Made by a program: the position numbers and the translations under genes
NCBI GenBank assembly: GCA_035543335.1
Contig: DASZZH010000011.1
Span: 1-41,460 of the forward strand
Length of the DNA: 41,460 bases
Direction: 5' to 3'
Source of the DNA: Burkholderiales bacterium
GTDB taxonomy: Bacteria > Pseudomonadota > Gammaproteobacteria > Burkholderiales > JAHFRG01
The notes under the pieces: generated by a model
The model's database searches: none
Told to the model about the DNA's origin: nothing
The model's input: only the letters and a program-made list of their open reading frames with translations
Shown here: in pieces, positions 11,868 through 21,103 of the stretch
Numbering within the stretch: the first letter of the stretch is position 1
Layout: the number at the start of each line of letters is the position of its first letter

Positions 11868-12797
11868 TCAGGGCGTTTCCGCCGCGGGCTTCTTTTCCGG
11901 CTTGATGAAATCCTCGCGCGTCACCCCCAGCCACATGACGATGGGGCTGGCCACCAGCACCGAAGAATAAATCCCGAACAGGATGCCGATGGTGAGCGCC
12001 AGGGCGAAATAATGCAGGGTCTCACCGCCGAAGAACAGCATCGAGGTCACCATCAGCTGGGTGCAGCCGTGGGTAATGATGGTGCGCGACATGGTGCGGG
12101 TGATGGCGTTGTCGATGATTTCCGGCGTCAAAGCTTTGCGCATCTTGCGAAAGTTTTCGCGGATCCGGTCGAACACCACCACCGACTCATTCACCGAATA
12201 ACCGAGAATCGCCAGCACCGCCGCCAGCACCGAGAGCGAGAACTCCCACTGGAAAAACGAGAAAAAGCCAAGGATGATGACCACGTCGTGCAGGTTGGCG
12301 ATAATCGCCGCCACCCCGAATTTCCATTCGAAGCGGAACCACAGGTAAAGCACAATCCCGGCCGAAACCAGCAGCAGCGCGAGCGAGCCATTTTCCACCA
12401 GCTCCCTGCCCACCTGCGGTCCGACAAATTCGACGCGGCGCATCTGCACGGTCTTGTCCGCCTCACGCAGCGCGTCCAGCACCTGCTCGCTCAGCTTGGC
12501 GTTGGTTATGCCGGCTTTGACGGGCAGCCTGATCAACACATCGCGCGAGGTGCCGAAATTCTGCACGCTGGCGTCAAGAAAGCCGAGCTTGGTAAGCGCT
12601 TCGCGGATTTTGTGAATGTCCGCCGTCTGTGTGTAATTGACTTCCATCACCGTGCCGCCGGTAAAATCCACGCCGAAATTCAACCCTTTGGTGGCAAGGA
12701 ACATCACCGCCAGGATGAACGTGATGAGGGAAATCACGTTGAACACCAACGCGTGGCGCATGAACGGGATGTCGTGTTTGATTCTGAAAAATTCCAC
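11868..12797 (-). CDS. secF: Protein translocase subunit SecF
   Basis: Inner-membrane partner of SecD; uses the proton motive force to help pull exported proteins through SecYEG. The 309-aa product has the first TM (about 15-35), the periplasmic P1 domain opened by GVDFTGGTVMEV, and five further TM segments with GYSVNESVVVFDRIREN in the conserved cytoplasmic loop. It starts at GTG behind AGGAAA, 14 bp after the secD stop. Confidence 0.97.
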   Translation of the reverse strand: MEFFRIKHDIPFMRHALVFNVISLITFILAVMFLATKGLNFGVDFTGGTVMEVNYTQTADIHKIREALTKLGFLDASVQNFGTSRDVLIRLPVKAGITNAKLSEQVLDALREADKTVQMRRVEFVGPQVGRELVENGSLALLLVSAGIVLYLWFRFEWKFGVAAIIANLHDVVIILGFFSFFQWEFSLSVLAAVLAILGYSVNESVVVFDRIRENFRKMRKALTPEIIDNAITRTMSRTIITHGCTQLMVTSMLFFGGETLHYFALALTIGILFGIYSSVLVASPIVMWLGVTREDFIKPEKKPAAETP

Positions 12798-12811
12798 GGT
12801 TATTTCCTGGT

Positions 12812-14677
12812 TCAGCCTTTGTTTTCAGCCGCCGGGCGCCATACCTGGCCGACGGAAAGTTTCTCCAGCTTGCGGCGGCTGCCGTAAACCAGATTGACCA
12901 TGCTGCGCGAGACCATCACTGCGCTAAACATCGAGGTCAATATCCCCAGGCACAGCACCACTGCAAAACCGCGCACCGGGCCGCTTCCAAACAGGAACAG
13001 CGCAATGCCGGCAATCAGCGTGGTGACGTTGGAGTCTAGAATCGTGCCGAATGCGCGCTCGTAGCCCGCGGCGATGGCCGCCTGCGGCGTGGTGCCGTTT
13101 CGCAGCTCCTCGCGGACGCGTTCGTTAATCAGCACGTTGGCGTCAATGGCCATGCCCACCGTGAGCGCAATGCCGGCCATGCCGGGCAGTGTCAGCGTCG
13201 CCTGCAGCATGGAAAGCAGCGCCACCAGGAACAGCACGTTGCAGACAAGCGCGATGATGGAGACGAAGCCGAAGAGCAGATAGTAGGCAATCATGAAAAC
13301 GGTGATGGCGGAGAAGCCGATCCAGGTGGAATGAAAGCCGCGCTGGATGTTTTCGGCGCCGAGACTGGGACCCACGGTGCGCTCCTCGATGATTTCCATC
13401 GGCGCCGCCAAGGCGCCGGCGCGCAGCAAGAGCGCGATGTCGCGCGCTTCCTCCACATTCATCCGGCCGCCGCTGATCTGCACGCGGCCGCCGCCGATTT
13501 CGGTACGGATCACGGGCGCGGTCACCACTTCCGCCTTGCCTTTTTCAATCAGCAGAATCGCCATCCGCTTGCTGACGTTCTCGCGCGTGACCAATTGGAA
13601 AATCCGTGCGCCGGCGCCATCCAGCGTGATGTGCACCGCCGGTTCACCGGTCTGGCCGTCATAGCCCGGCTGCGCGTCGCTGATGCGTTCTCCGGTCAGC
13701 ACTACGGTTTTCTTCACCAGCACCGGGATGCCGTTCCTTTCCTTGTAAAGCTCGGTGCCGACCGGGAGCTGCCCTTTTGCCGCCGCTTCCAGCGATGCTG
13801 CGTCGCTATGCTCCTCATCCACCATGCGCACTTCCAGCGAGGCGGTGCGGCCAAGAATGTCCTTGGCCTTGGCGGTGTCCTGCACGCCGGGCAGTTGCAC
13901 CACCACCCGTTCCGCGCCCTGCTGCTGGATGATGGGTTCGGCGACGCCCAGTTCGTTCACGCGGTTGCGCAACGTGGTGATATTTTGCTGCAGGGCGTAT
14001 TCCCGAATTTTGGTCTGTGCCTCCGGCTTGAGCGTTGCGGCAAGCTTCGGTTCGCCGCCTTCGTCCATTTCCTTCAGCCCCAGGTCGGAAAAGTTTTTGC
14101 TGATTTCGGCGGAGCCTTTTTCGCGCGCCTCGGCGTCACGGAATTTCACCGACACGGTCTGCCCGTCGCGGCTCACGCCGGTGTAGGCGATTTTCTTGTC
14201 GCGCAAGGTGGATCGGATATCGTTGACGTAGCGGTCGGCCGCCTTGTCGAGCGCGGCTTTCATGTCGACTTGCAGCAGGAAGTACACGCCGCCGCGCAAA
14301 TCCAGCCCAAGGTACATCGGCAGCGCGCCGAGGCTGGAAAGCCATTTGGGCGAGCTCGACAACAGGTTCAGCGCCACCACATAATCGTCGCCGAGCTGCG
14401 TTTGCAGGAGGTCCTTCGCTTTAAGCTGGGTATCGGTATCGGCGAAGCGCGCCTTGATGGTGTTGACGTCGAGAAAAACGCCTTGGGCGGGAATGTTGGC
14501 TTTGGTGAGTGCTTCTTCAACCCGCGCCAGCAACGCGGTATCCACTTTCAGCGCGGATTTGGCGGGCAGAATCTGCACCGCCGGCACCTCGCCAAACAGG
14601 TTCGGCAGAGCGTAGAAAAAGCCCAACCAGAGGGTGAGGCCGATGAGGATGTATTTCCAGAGTGGATAACGGTTCAT
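12812..14677 (-). CDS. secD: Protein translocase subunit SecD
   Basis: A 621-aa product with the six-TM SecD plan: N-terminal TM (about 8-27), a large periplasmic P1 domain starting at LGLDLRGGVYFLLQVD, and the C-terminal membrane block containing AGIALTVGMAIDANVLINERVREELRNG. These are the RND-superfamily signatures shared with SecF. It lies between yajC and secF; the 83-bp gap upstream towards yajC contains a GTGAAC-type palindromic repeat. Length and motifs are normal. Confidence 0.97.
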   Translation of the reverse strand: MNRYPLWKYILIGLTLWLGFFYALPNLFGEVPAVQILPAKSALKVDTALLARVEEALTKANIPAQGVFLDVNTIKARFADTDTQLKAKDLLQTQLGDDYVVALNLLSSSPKWLSSLGALPMYLGLDLRGGVYFLLQVDMKAALDKAADRYVNDIRSTLRDKKIAYTGVSRDGQTVSVKFRDAEAREKGSAEISKNFSDLGLKEMDEGGEPKLAATLKPEAQTKIREYALQQNITTLRNRVNELGVAEPIIQQQGAERVVVQLPGVQDTAKAKDILGRTASLEVRMVDEEHSDAASLEAAAKGQLPVGTELYKERNGIPVLVKKTVVLTGERISDAQPGYDGQTGEPAVHITLDGAGARIFQLVTRENVSKRMAILLIEKGKAEVVTAPVIRTEIGGGRVQISGGRMNVEEARDIALLLRAGALAAPMEIIEERTVGPSLGAENIQRGFHSTWIGFSAITVFMIAYYLLFGFVSIIALVCNVLFLVALLSMLQATLTLPGMAGIALTVGMAIDANVLINERVREELRNGTTPQAAIAAGYERAFGTILDSNVTTLIAGIALFLFGSGPVRGFAVVLCLGILTSMFSAVMVSRSMVNLVYGSRRKLEKLSVGQVWRPAAENKG

Positions 14678-14691
14678 GGGCTAATGCGTGA

Positions 14692-14768
14692 ACGGGTGAA
14701 CAAGTGAACAAGTGAATAGAAAAAGCATGGTTCCGTCACTCGCTTTCACTCGTTCACTTTTCACTCTA
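14692..14768. repeat. Palindromic GTGAAC/GTTCAC spacer between yajC and secD
   Basis: The left half repeats GTGAAC with a period of 8-9 nt (GTGAACGG, GTGAACAA, GTGAACAA, GTGAATAG); the right half carries the complement, for example AAGTGAAC (14702-14709) against GTTCACTT (14752-14759). The right arm runs into the last codons of yajC. The spacer could fold into a long hairpin in the mRNA. Confidence 0.6.
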
Positions 14769-15090
14769 TGCTTTTGATGGTCCCTTTGGGCAGCAGCGTC
14801 TGAATCGCGAGCTTCTGCACCTGAACCTCGACGTTCGCCGCAATTTCCAGACTCACGTAGTTATCGCCGACCTTGGTAACCCGGCCCAACACGCCGCCGC
14901 CGGTCACCACTTCGTCGCCTTTTTGCAGCGCCTCGACCATCGTCTTGTGCTCCTTGCCGCGCTTCATCTGCGGGCGGATCATCAAGAAATACAGCAGCAC
15001 GAACATCAGCACCAGAGGCATGAGACTGATCCAGTCTAGACCCGGCTGCGCGGGCGCCGCGGTCTGCGCAAAAACTGGGCTGATCAACAC
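14761..15090 (-). CDS. yajC: Preprotein translocase accessory subunit YajC
   Basis: Small inner-membrane protein of the SecDF-YajC complex. The 109-aa product has an N-terminal TM with LMFVLLYFLMIRPQMKR (about 28-44), followed by the cytoplasmic domain with GDEVVTGGGVLGRV. The start is GTG (MLISPVFAQ). It lies between tgt and secD, the standard order. Confidence 0.96.
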   Translation of the reverse strand: MLISPVFAQTAAPAQPGLDWISLMPLVLMFVLLYFLMIRPQMKRGKEHKTMVEALQKGDEVVTGGGVLGRVTKVGDNYVSLEIAANVEVQVQKLAIQTLLPKGTIKSIE

Positions 15091-15123
15091 GGGTTTCTCC
15101 GTCCAGGGAATAAAATAAAGGCG

Positions 15124-16230
<1,107 letters not shown>

Positions 16231-16247
16231 TCAACAAACCCTTTCTC

Positions 16248-16334
16248 ACCGCAGAGACGCTGAGGCGCAGAGAAAAGTGAATTTCTTCAAGATTATTTAA
16301 AGCAATCTTCTCCGCGCCTTTGCGCCTCCGCGGT
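16248..16334. repeat. Intercistronic palindrome between queA and tgt
   Basis: Two 25-nt arms, 16248-16272 (begins ACCGCAGAGACGC) and 16310-16334 (ends GCGCCTCCGCGGT), are reverse complements with about five mismatches. Each arm contains degenerate tandem units of the GCAGAGACGC/GAGGCGCAGAG type. The right end coincides with the TAA stop codon of queA. It belongs to the same class as the spacers at 18948-19036 and 19844-19940. Confidence 0.7.
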
Positions 16335-17362
16335 TAATCCTGTCTTTCAATCAGCATGGCGTCGCCATAGCTGAAAAAGCGATAGCGGCTCTCTACCGCG
16401 TGGCGGTAGGCCTTGCGGATATTTTCCATTCCGCCAAAAGCCGAGACCAGCATAATCAGAGTCGAGCGCGGCAGATGGAAATTGGTGAGCAGCCGCTCCA
16501 CCACCCGAAAGCGGTAACCCGGGGTGATGAAAATACTGGTTTCGCCGCTGCCGGCTTGCAGTTTCCCACTTGCCGCGGCGGCTTCCAGCGCGCGCAGACT
16601 GGTGCTGCCCACCGCCAGCACGCGTCCGCCTTTCAGTTTTGCTTCCTCGATCATCTTCACGGTTGCCACGGGCAAGCAATAGCATTCTCCGTGCATTTTA
16701 TGTTCTGCAATATTTTTGGTCCGCACCGGCTGGAAGGTGCCGGCACCGATATGCAAAGTCACATAGGCCGTCTTCACGCCCAGCTCGCGCAGATTGTCCA
16801 GCATGGCGGCATCGAAATGCAAACCGGCGGTAGGCGCCGCCACCGCCCCGGGCTCGCGCGCATACACCGTCTGGTAGCGCGCTTCATCCAGTTCAGCCGC
16901 GGGCCGCGCAATATAAGGCGGCAGCGGCGTGGCGCCATGAAGCTCCAGCAATTCGAACACCGTCCGCTCGCTTTCAAACCGCACTTGGTAAAATTCGCCT
17001 TCGCGCCCCAGCACGACGGCTTGCAGGCCTCGGTTAAAATTCAAGACCGTGCCGGGGCGCGAGGGGTGGCCGGCGTAAATTTGCGCCAGCGCGTGGTGCC
17101 CGTCCAGCACCCGCTCCACCAGCAGCTGTACTTTGCCGCCGCTGGCTTTTTTCCCGAACAGCCGGGCTTTGATGACGCGGGTGTCGTTCAGCACCAGCAC
17201 ATCGCCGGGCTCGACACATTTCGGCAAATCGCGGAACCAGGAATCGCGAAATTCACCGCTTTTGCCGTCGCAATACAGCATGCGGCTCGCGGCGCGCTCG
17301 GCTGCGGGAAATTGCGCGATCAACTCCTGCGGCAAATCGAAGTCGAAGTCGCTGGCTTGCAT
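16334..17362 (-). CDS. queA: S-adenosylmethionine:tRNA ribosyltransferase-isomerase
   Basis: Transfers and isomerises the ribosyl group of SAM onto preQ1-tRNA, giving epoxyqueuosine. The product is 342 aa from the ATG at 17362 (MQASDFDFDLPQELIAQFPA, the typical QueA N-terminus). LVLNDTRVIKARL, APTAGLHFDAAMLDNL, HIGAGTFQPV and NFHLPRSTLIMLV are family blocks. A longer open frame reaches 17491, but it reads antisense through tRNA-Leu and is not real. The Shine-Dalgarno-like GAGG upstream lies inside a 13-nt match (17367-17379) to the end of the MITE-like repeat. First gene of the queA-tgt-yajC-secDF-dedA operon. Confidence 0.95.
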   Translation of the reverse strand: MQASDFDFDLPQELIAQFPAAERAASRMLYCDGKSGEFRDSWFRDLPKCVEPGDVLVLNDTRVIKARLFGKKASGGKVQLLVERVLDGHHALAQIYAGHPSRPGTVLNFNRGLQAVVLGREGEFYQVRFESERTVFELLELHGATPLPPYIARPAAELDEARYQTVYAREPGAVAAPTAGLHFDAAMLDNLRELGVKTAYVTLHIGAGTFQPVRTKNIAEHKMHGECYCLPVATVKMIEEAKLKGGRVLAVGSTSLRALEAAAASGKLQAGSGETSIFITPGYRFRVVERLLTNFHLPRSTLIMLVSAFGGMENIRKAYRHAVESRYRFFSYGDAMLIERQD

Positions 17363-17393
17363 ATCAAGGAACCTCTGATGAGATTTCTTAATC

Positions 17394-17423
17394 TTGCCGG
17401 AAAAATCCCTTTTGGTGGATAAT
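17394..17423 (+). promoter_or_regulatory. Promoter of tRNA-Leu
   Basis: TTGCCG (17394-17399) and GATAAT (17418-17423) are separated by 18 bp, with a GC-rich discriminator before the tRNA start at 17436, as is usual for stringently controlled tRNA promoters. Confidence 0.6.
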
Positions 17424-17435
17424 CGCGAATCCCGC

Positions 17436-17522
17436 GCCGGGATGGCGGAATCGGTAGACGCGCCGGACTCAAAATCCGGTGGTGGCGACACCGTGAGGGT
17501 TCGAGTCCCTCCCCCGGCACCA
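17436..17522 (+). tRNA. tRNA-Leu (anticodon CAA)
   Basis: An 87-nt class II tRNA including the encoded CCA. The acceptor GCCGGGA faces CCCCGGC with an A-C mismatch at pair 7:66. The D arm is GGCGGAATCGGTAGACGC. The anticodon stem CCGGA/TCCGG encloses loop CTCAAAA, giving anticodon CAA (reads UUG). A long variable arm (GGTG/CACC) and the T arm GAGGG-TTCGAGT-CCCTC follow. It reads divergently from queA. Confidence 0.96.
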
Positions 17523-17620
17523 ATAGTTTCATATGCTTATTCTTTGTCACAAGCGGGATTTCAGTGAAGGCTAATGCGGCCGTAGGCCGCGTTACGCCGT
17601 AACTAAAATCGAACCATCAG

Positions 17621-17647
17621 CGTGAGGATTCGAGTCCCTCCCCCGGC
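17621..17647 (+). pseudogene. Decayed 3' half of tRNA-Leu
   Basis: 27 nt match the T arm and acceptor 3' strand of the intact tRNA-Leu with one difference (GAGGATTCGAG instead of GAGGGTTCGAG). Upstream, ACTAAAATC at about 17601-17609 recalls the anticodon loop, so more of the tRNA was once present. The CCA is replaced by TCA. It cannot fold as a tRNA. It may come from tandem duplication with decay or from an attachment-site duplication. An 11-bp inverted repeat, TTTCAGTGAAG (17559-17569) and CTTCACTGAAA (17684-17694), brackets it. Confidence 0.75.
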
Positions 17648-17652
17648 CTCAA

Positions 17653-17682
17653 TAAAAAAGGCGGCTTGCAAGCCGCCTTTTT
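17653..17682. terminator. Bidirectional terminator between tRNA-Leu and panD
   Basis: AAAAAAGGCGGCTT and AAGCCGCCTTTTT form a 10-bp stem with loop GC, flanked by A-run and T-run. It can end the tRNA transcript on the plus strand and the panD transcript on the minus strand. Confidence 0.9.
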
Positions 17683-17696
17683 ACTTCACTGAAACC

Positions 17697-18077
17697 TCAA
17701 GCCCGTTGCACAGGAATCTCGTGACGCTGCTCGAGAATGCGGTTGCGCTCGTCCACGTAAACCAGTTCGGGATGGTACTTCTGCAGTTCGAGTTCGGAAT
17801 AAGCAGCGTAAGCCGCAATGATCAGAATGTCGCCGGGGCTGGCTTTGCGCGCGGCGGCGCCGTTCACCGAAATAATTCCCGAGTTGCGCTCGGCGCGGAT
17901 TGCGTAGGTGGTGAAACGCTCGCCGTTGCTGACGTTGTAAATGTCGATCTGCTGATACTCGCGGATATCCGCGGCGTCCATCAGAGTCTGATCGATGGCG
18001 CAGGAGCCTTCATAGTGGAGCTTCGAATGCGTCACCCGCACCCGGTGCAATTTGGATTTGAGCATGGTTCTTTGCAT
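17697..18077 (-). CDS. panD: Aspartate 1-decarboxylase
   Basis: Pyruvoyl enzyme that makes beta-alanine for pantothenate. The 126-aa proenzyme carries the self-cleavage site YEGSCAID with Gly24-Ser25, the same numbering as E. coli. Tyr58-type residues lie in [13 protein letters not shown], and [19 protein letters not shown] follows. Last gene of the folK-dNK-panB-panC-panD block; a terminator follows its stop. The 33-bp gap from panC suggests co-transcription. Confidence 0.97.
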   Translation of the reverse strand: MQRTMLKSKLHRVRVTHSKLHYEGSCAIDQTLMDAADIREYQQIDIYNVSNGERFTTYAIRAERNSGIISVNGAAARKASPGDILIIAAYAAYSELELQKYHPELVYVDERNRILEQRHEIPVQRA

Positions 18078-18110
18078 GAGTCACCCCGCATGAAAAGAGG
18101 TCATCCGACC

Positions 18111-18944
18111 CTACCTAGATAAGAACTCTACATTATCAATAAGTCGCGTGCTGCCCAGCCATGCGGCGCCGAGTACCACCAGCTCTCTGTCTACGGGCTT
18201 GGCGAGCTCCAGGGTAGCGCTTTTCCGCAGCGCAACATAATCCACGCGCCAACCACGCGTGTCAAGCGTTTTTTTAGCGTTTTCCTCGAGCTGCGAAAAA
18301 TTGCGCTCACCGGCTTCCACCCGTTCCTTTATATATAGCAGAGTGCGGTGCAAACGCACCGCCTCCTGCCGCTCTTCAACGCTCAAATAGCCGTTTCTGG
18401 AACCCAAGGCCAGCCCGTCGGCCGCGCGCACGGTTTCGCCGCCGACGATTTCAATCGGCAGGTTCAACTCGCGCACCATGGTTCGGACAATGAAGAGTTG
18501 CTGATAATCTTTCTTGCCCAACACCGCGACCTGGGGCTGCACGATGTTGAAGAGCTTCAACACCACGGTCGCCACGCCGCGAAAATGCCCCGGCCGGAAG
18601 GCGCCGCAAAGCTCATCGGCGATCGGCGGCGGTTCCACCATTACCTGCTGCGGCGAGGGGTAAAACTCCTTTTCATCAGGCGTGAATATCACATCCACTC
18701 CGCACCTTCCCAGTTTGTCGCAGTCCTCCTGCAAGGTGCGCGGGTATTGGTCGAAGTCTTCCTTCGGGCCGAACTGCAGGCGGTTCACAAAAATGCTCGC
18801 CACCACGCAGGGCGCATGCGCGCGCGCCTGCCGCATCAACGCCAGATGGCCTTCATGCAGATTGCCCATGGTGGGGACAAAAGCGACACGCGGCTCGCGT
18901 TCGAGCCTCGCGCGCAGGGATTCTATTGTGGAAAGAATTTCCAT
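18111..18944 (-). CDS. panC: Pantothenate synthetase
   Basis: Joins pantoate and beta-alanine using ATP. The 277-aa product has [10 protein letters not shown] with the nucleotidyltransferase HxGH (His30, His33), [23 protein letters not shown] [12 protein letters not shown] and the C-terminal SRNGYLS (KMSKS-equivalent). It sits between panB and panD, so the whole pantoate-to-pantothenate route is encoded together except the ketopantoate reductase step (panE/ilvC), which is not in the window. Confidence 0.97.
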   Translation of the reverse strand: MEILSTIESLRARLEREPRVAFVPTMGNLHEGHLALMRQARAHAPCVVASIFVNRLQFGPKEDFDQYPRTLQEDCDKLGRCGVDVIFTPDEKEFYPSPQQVMVEPPPIADELCGAFRPGHFRGVATVVLKLFNIVQPQVAVLGKKDYQQLFIVRTMVRELNLPIEIVGGETVRAADGLALGSRNGYLSVEERQEAVRLHRTLLYIKERVEAGERNFSQLEENAKKTLDTRGWRVDYVALRKSATLELAKPVDRELVVLGAAWLGSTRLIDNVEFLSR

Positions 18945-18947
18945 GGA

Positions 18948-19036
18948 GGATTCAAGAGCAAGGATTCAGGATTCAGCAGACGGAAGCGTGAGAGTTTGTC
19001 GATACCGAATCCGCAATCCCGAATCCTTGATCCTGG
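18948..19036. repeat. Intercistronic GGATTC/GAATCC palindrome between panB and panC
   Basis: The left part repeats AGGATTC three times (about 18952-18985) and the right part repeats GAATCC three times (about 19008-19026), with CAAGGATTCAGG facing CCTTGATCCTGG-type complements. The right end (19036) directly precedes the panB stop codon (19037-19039). It starts only 4 nt from the panC ATG, so it probably also carries that gene's ribosome-binding region (GGA). Confidence 0.6.
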
Positions 19037-19828
19037 TTAAAACGAGTGCTCGGGTCCGGGAAAGGTCTTGGCTTTTACTTCCCTGACGTAGGTTTCCACC
19101 GCGGCCTGGATGCTGTTCCGGCCGCGCATAAAATTTTTCACGAACTTGGGCTTCTTCCCGGGGAACACATCGAGCATGTCGTGCAGCACCAGCACTTGGC
19201 CCGAGCAGTCCGCACCGGCGCCGATCCCAATGGTGGGGATGGAAAGCCTCCGCGTGACTTCTTTGGCCAGTTTCGCCGGCACCGCTTCCAGCACCAGTAA
19301 GCCTGCGCCCGCCTGCTCCAGCATTTTCGCTTCCTGCATCAGCCGCCTGGCCTGCGGGTCGGTTTTGCCCTGTACTTGATAGCCGCCGAGCTGGTGCACC
19401 GATTGCGGAGTAAGCCCCAGGTGCCCGCACACCGGAATGCCGCGCTCGGTGAGGAAATCCACGGTTTCCGCCATGGCTGTGCCGCCTTCAAGCTTCACCA
19501 TGTGTGCTCCCGCCGCCATCAGCTCCACCGCATTTTCGAAAGTCTGCTGCGGGCTCAGTTGAAACGTGCCAAAAGGCATGTCGGCGACGATGAAGGCGCG
19601 TTTCGCGCCGCGCGCGACACAGGCGGTGTGGTAGGCCATGTCGTCCAGCGTCACCGGCAGCGTCGACTCATGGCCTTGCAGCACCATGCCCAGCGAGTCG
19701 CCGACCAGCAGCACATCCACTCCGGCGCCCTCAAGCAGGCCCGCGAAGCTTGCGTCATAGCAGGTGAGCACGGCGATTTTCTCGCCGTTCTTTCTCATTT
19801 TCTGCAAGGTATTTAGGGTAATCCGCAT
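19037..19828 (-). CDS. panB: 3-methyl-2-oxobutanoate hydroxymethyltransferase
   Basis: Makes ketopantoate from 2-oxoisovalerate and methylene-tetrahydrofolate; metal-dependent cytosolic decamer. The 263-aa product shows LTCYDASFA (21-29), VGDSLGMV (42-49, Mg ligand Asp44), ADMPFGTFQ with the second acidic ligand, HMVKLEGG and the [14 protein letters not shown] block. GAGGG lies upstream of the ATG. It follows the deoxynucleoside kinase gene in the folK-dNK-panBCD order seen in many proteobacteria; folate chemistry links folK and panB. Confidence 0.97.
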   Translation of the reverse strand: MRITLNTLQKMRKNGEKIAVLTCYDASFAGLLEGAGVDVLLVGDSLGMVLQGHESTLPVTLDDMAYHTACVARGAKRAFIVADMPFGTFQLSPQQTFENAVELMAAGAHMVKLEGGTAMAETVDFLTERGIPVCGHLGLTPQSVHQLGGYQVQGKTDPQARRLMQEAKMLEQAGAGLLVLEAVPAKLAKEVTRRLSIPTIGIGAGADCSGQVLVLHDMLDVFPGKKPKFVKNFMRGRNSIQAAVETYVREVKAKTFPGPEHSF

Positions 19829-19843
19829 ATTTAAAATCCCTCA

Positions 19844-19940
19844 GCCACGGAGGGCACAGAGATCACGGAAAAATTCTTTAAACAAGACCCATCGCGCGGC
19901 CGTTCGTATTTTACTCTGTGACCTCTGTGTTCTCTGTGGC
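19844..19940. repeat. Intercistronic palindrome between deoxynucleoside kinase gene and panB
   Basis: Arms 19844-19869 (GCCACGGAGGGCACAGAG...) and 19915-19940 (...CCTCTGTGTTCTCTGTGGC) are 26-nt reverse complements with five mismatches, made of degenerate CACAGAG units. The right end directly abuts the TAG stop codon (19941-19943) of the kinase gene. The left end lies 15 nt from the panB start, leaving room for its ribosome-binding site. Confidence 0.7.
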
Positions 19941-20585
19941 CTAGTTCCCCAGGCTGAAAAATTCGCGCCCGCCGCGCATGCCCGCCATCCGCTGCAACAA
20001 TAAATCAAAATCCGCCGGGTTATCAACAAAATTGAGGTTTTCGCTATTGACAATCAGAAGCGGCGCATCCTTGTAATCGTGGAAAAAACGACTGTAACTT
20101 TCGGTAAGCCGCGCCAGATAATCCTCGGGGATGTTTTTCTCGTAGGCATTTCCCCGCCGGCGCACGCGCTCAACCAGGCTTTCCACCGGCGCCTGCAGGT
20201 AGACCACCAGGTCGGGTTGCAGCGCCTGCGGTTTCACCTGCCGGTAGATTTCATGATACAGGCGGAATTCGTCGTCGTTGAGGGTGAGCCTCGCAAACAG
20301 CGGGTCCTTCTCCAGAATGAAATCGGCGACGGTGAGCTTGTCGAACATGTCCATCTGCGCCAAACCCTGCAATTGGTTGACGCGGTGGAACAGGAAAAAC
20401 AGCTGCGTTTGAAGCGCGTAGCGCGGCATGTCCTGATAGAATCTCGGCAGAAACGGGTTGGCATCCGGGGTTTCGAGCAAAGACCGCCCGCTGAAGTGTT
20501 GTGAAAGCAGCCGCGCCAGGCTGGTTTTGCCCACGCCGATCGGCCCTTCGACCACAATATAGCGATAGCGCTCGGACAGCATCAT
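19941..20585 (-). CDS. Deoxynucleoside kinase family protein
   Basis: A 214-aa P-loop kinase of the dNK/dGK family, which phosphorylates deoxynucleosides for salvage. The P-loop GPIGVGKTS is at 14-22. FLPRFYQDMPRYALQTQLFFLFHR resembles the substrate-binding helix, and RVRRRGNAYEKNIPEDYLARL is the LID/ERS-like Arg segment. Substrate preference (deoxyadenosine or deoxyguanosine) cannot be fixed. The start codon overlaps the folK stop by one base (TAATG), so translation is coupled. Confidence 0.9.
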   Translation of the reverse strand: MMLSERYRYIVVEGPIGVGKTSLARLLSQHFSGRSLLETPDANPFLPRFYQDMPRYALQTQLFFLFHRVNQLQGLAQMDMFDKLTVADFILEKDPLFARLTLNDDEFRLYHEIYRQVKPQALQPDLVVYLQAPVESLVERVRRRGNAYEKNIPEDYLARLTESYSRFFHDYKDAPLLIVNSENLNFVDNPADFDLLLQRMAGMRGGREFFSLGN

Positions 20586-21100
20586 TAGCCCGCTTCAACC
20601 AGTTTTTCCAGTTTTTGTTTGGCACAGCCCGCAAGCAGATCGGCAACACGGCCGATACCGGGGATCACGCAATCGGGCGCGATTTCATGCAAGGGCTGCA
20701 AGACAAAAGCCCGCTCATGCATGCGCGGGTGCGGGAGAGTCAACCCGTGCTCATGATGGATCAGGTCGCCGTACAGCAGCAAATCCAGATCCAGCGTGCG
20801 CGGGGCATTGGCAAAATCGCGAACTCGGCCATGACAGCGCTCGATTTCCAGAAGCGCCGTGAGCAGCGCACGCGGCTCAAGCGCCGTCTCGATCCCGGCC
20901 ACGGCATTGATGAAGTCCGGCTGATTGAGATAACCGACCGGCGCGCTGCGGTAAAGCGAGGAGCGCGCCGCCAGCCGGCTTTGCGCAAGCCGCGCCAGCT
21001 CCTCGAATACATCATGCATCTGCCTGAGCGGATTGGCCAGATTGCTGCCCAGCGCAATGTAGGCGGTAACCACTCCAGATTGGTTTGGGTTAAACGACAC
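20585..21100 (-). CDS. folK: HPPK (6-hydroxymethyl-dihydropterin pyrophosphokinase)
   Basis: Transfers pyrophosphate from ATP to 6-hydroxymethyl-7,8-dihydropterin in folate synthesis. The 171-aa product has YIALGSNLANP, the RSAPVGYLNQPDFINAV segment, the signature RDFANAPRTLDLDLLLYGD (metal-binding Asp pair) and LPHPRMHERAFVLQPL. It follows pcnB after only 3 nt, the classic pcnB-folK arrangement. Confidence 0.96.
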   Translation of the reverse strand: MSFNPNQSGVVTAYIALGSNLANPLRQMHDVFEELARLAQSRLAARSSLYRSAPVGYLNQPDFINAVAGIETALEPRALLTALLEIERCHGRVRDFANAPRTLDLDLLLYGDLIHHEHGLTLPHPRMHERAFVLQPLHEIAPDCVIPGIGRVADLLAGCAKQKLEKLVEAG

Positions 21101-21103
21101 GGG

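Noticed and set aside
13331..14707. 458-aa plus-strand ORF opposite secD
   Set aside because: Shadow of secD; His/Gln/Arg/Phe-rich composition typical of antisense frames.
17320..17550. Minus-strand ORF (76 aa, GLEPSRCRHHRILSPARLP) and the N-terminal extension of queA to 17491
   Set aside because: Both read antisense through tRNA-Leu; such GEGLEPS... frames are a known artefact of class II tRNA genes. The queA N-terminus begins at 17362.
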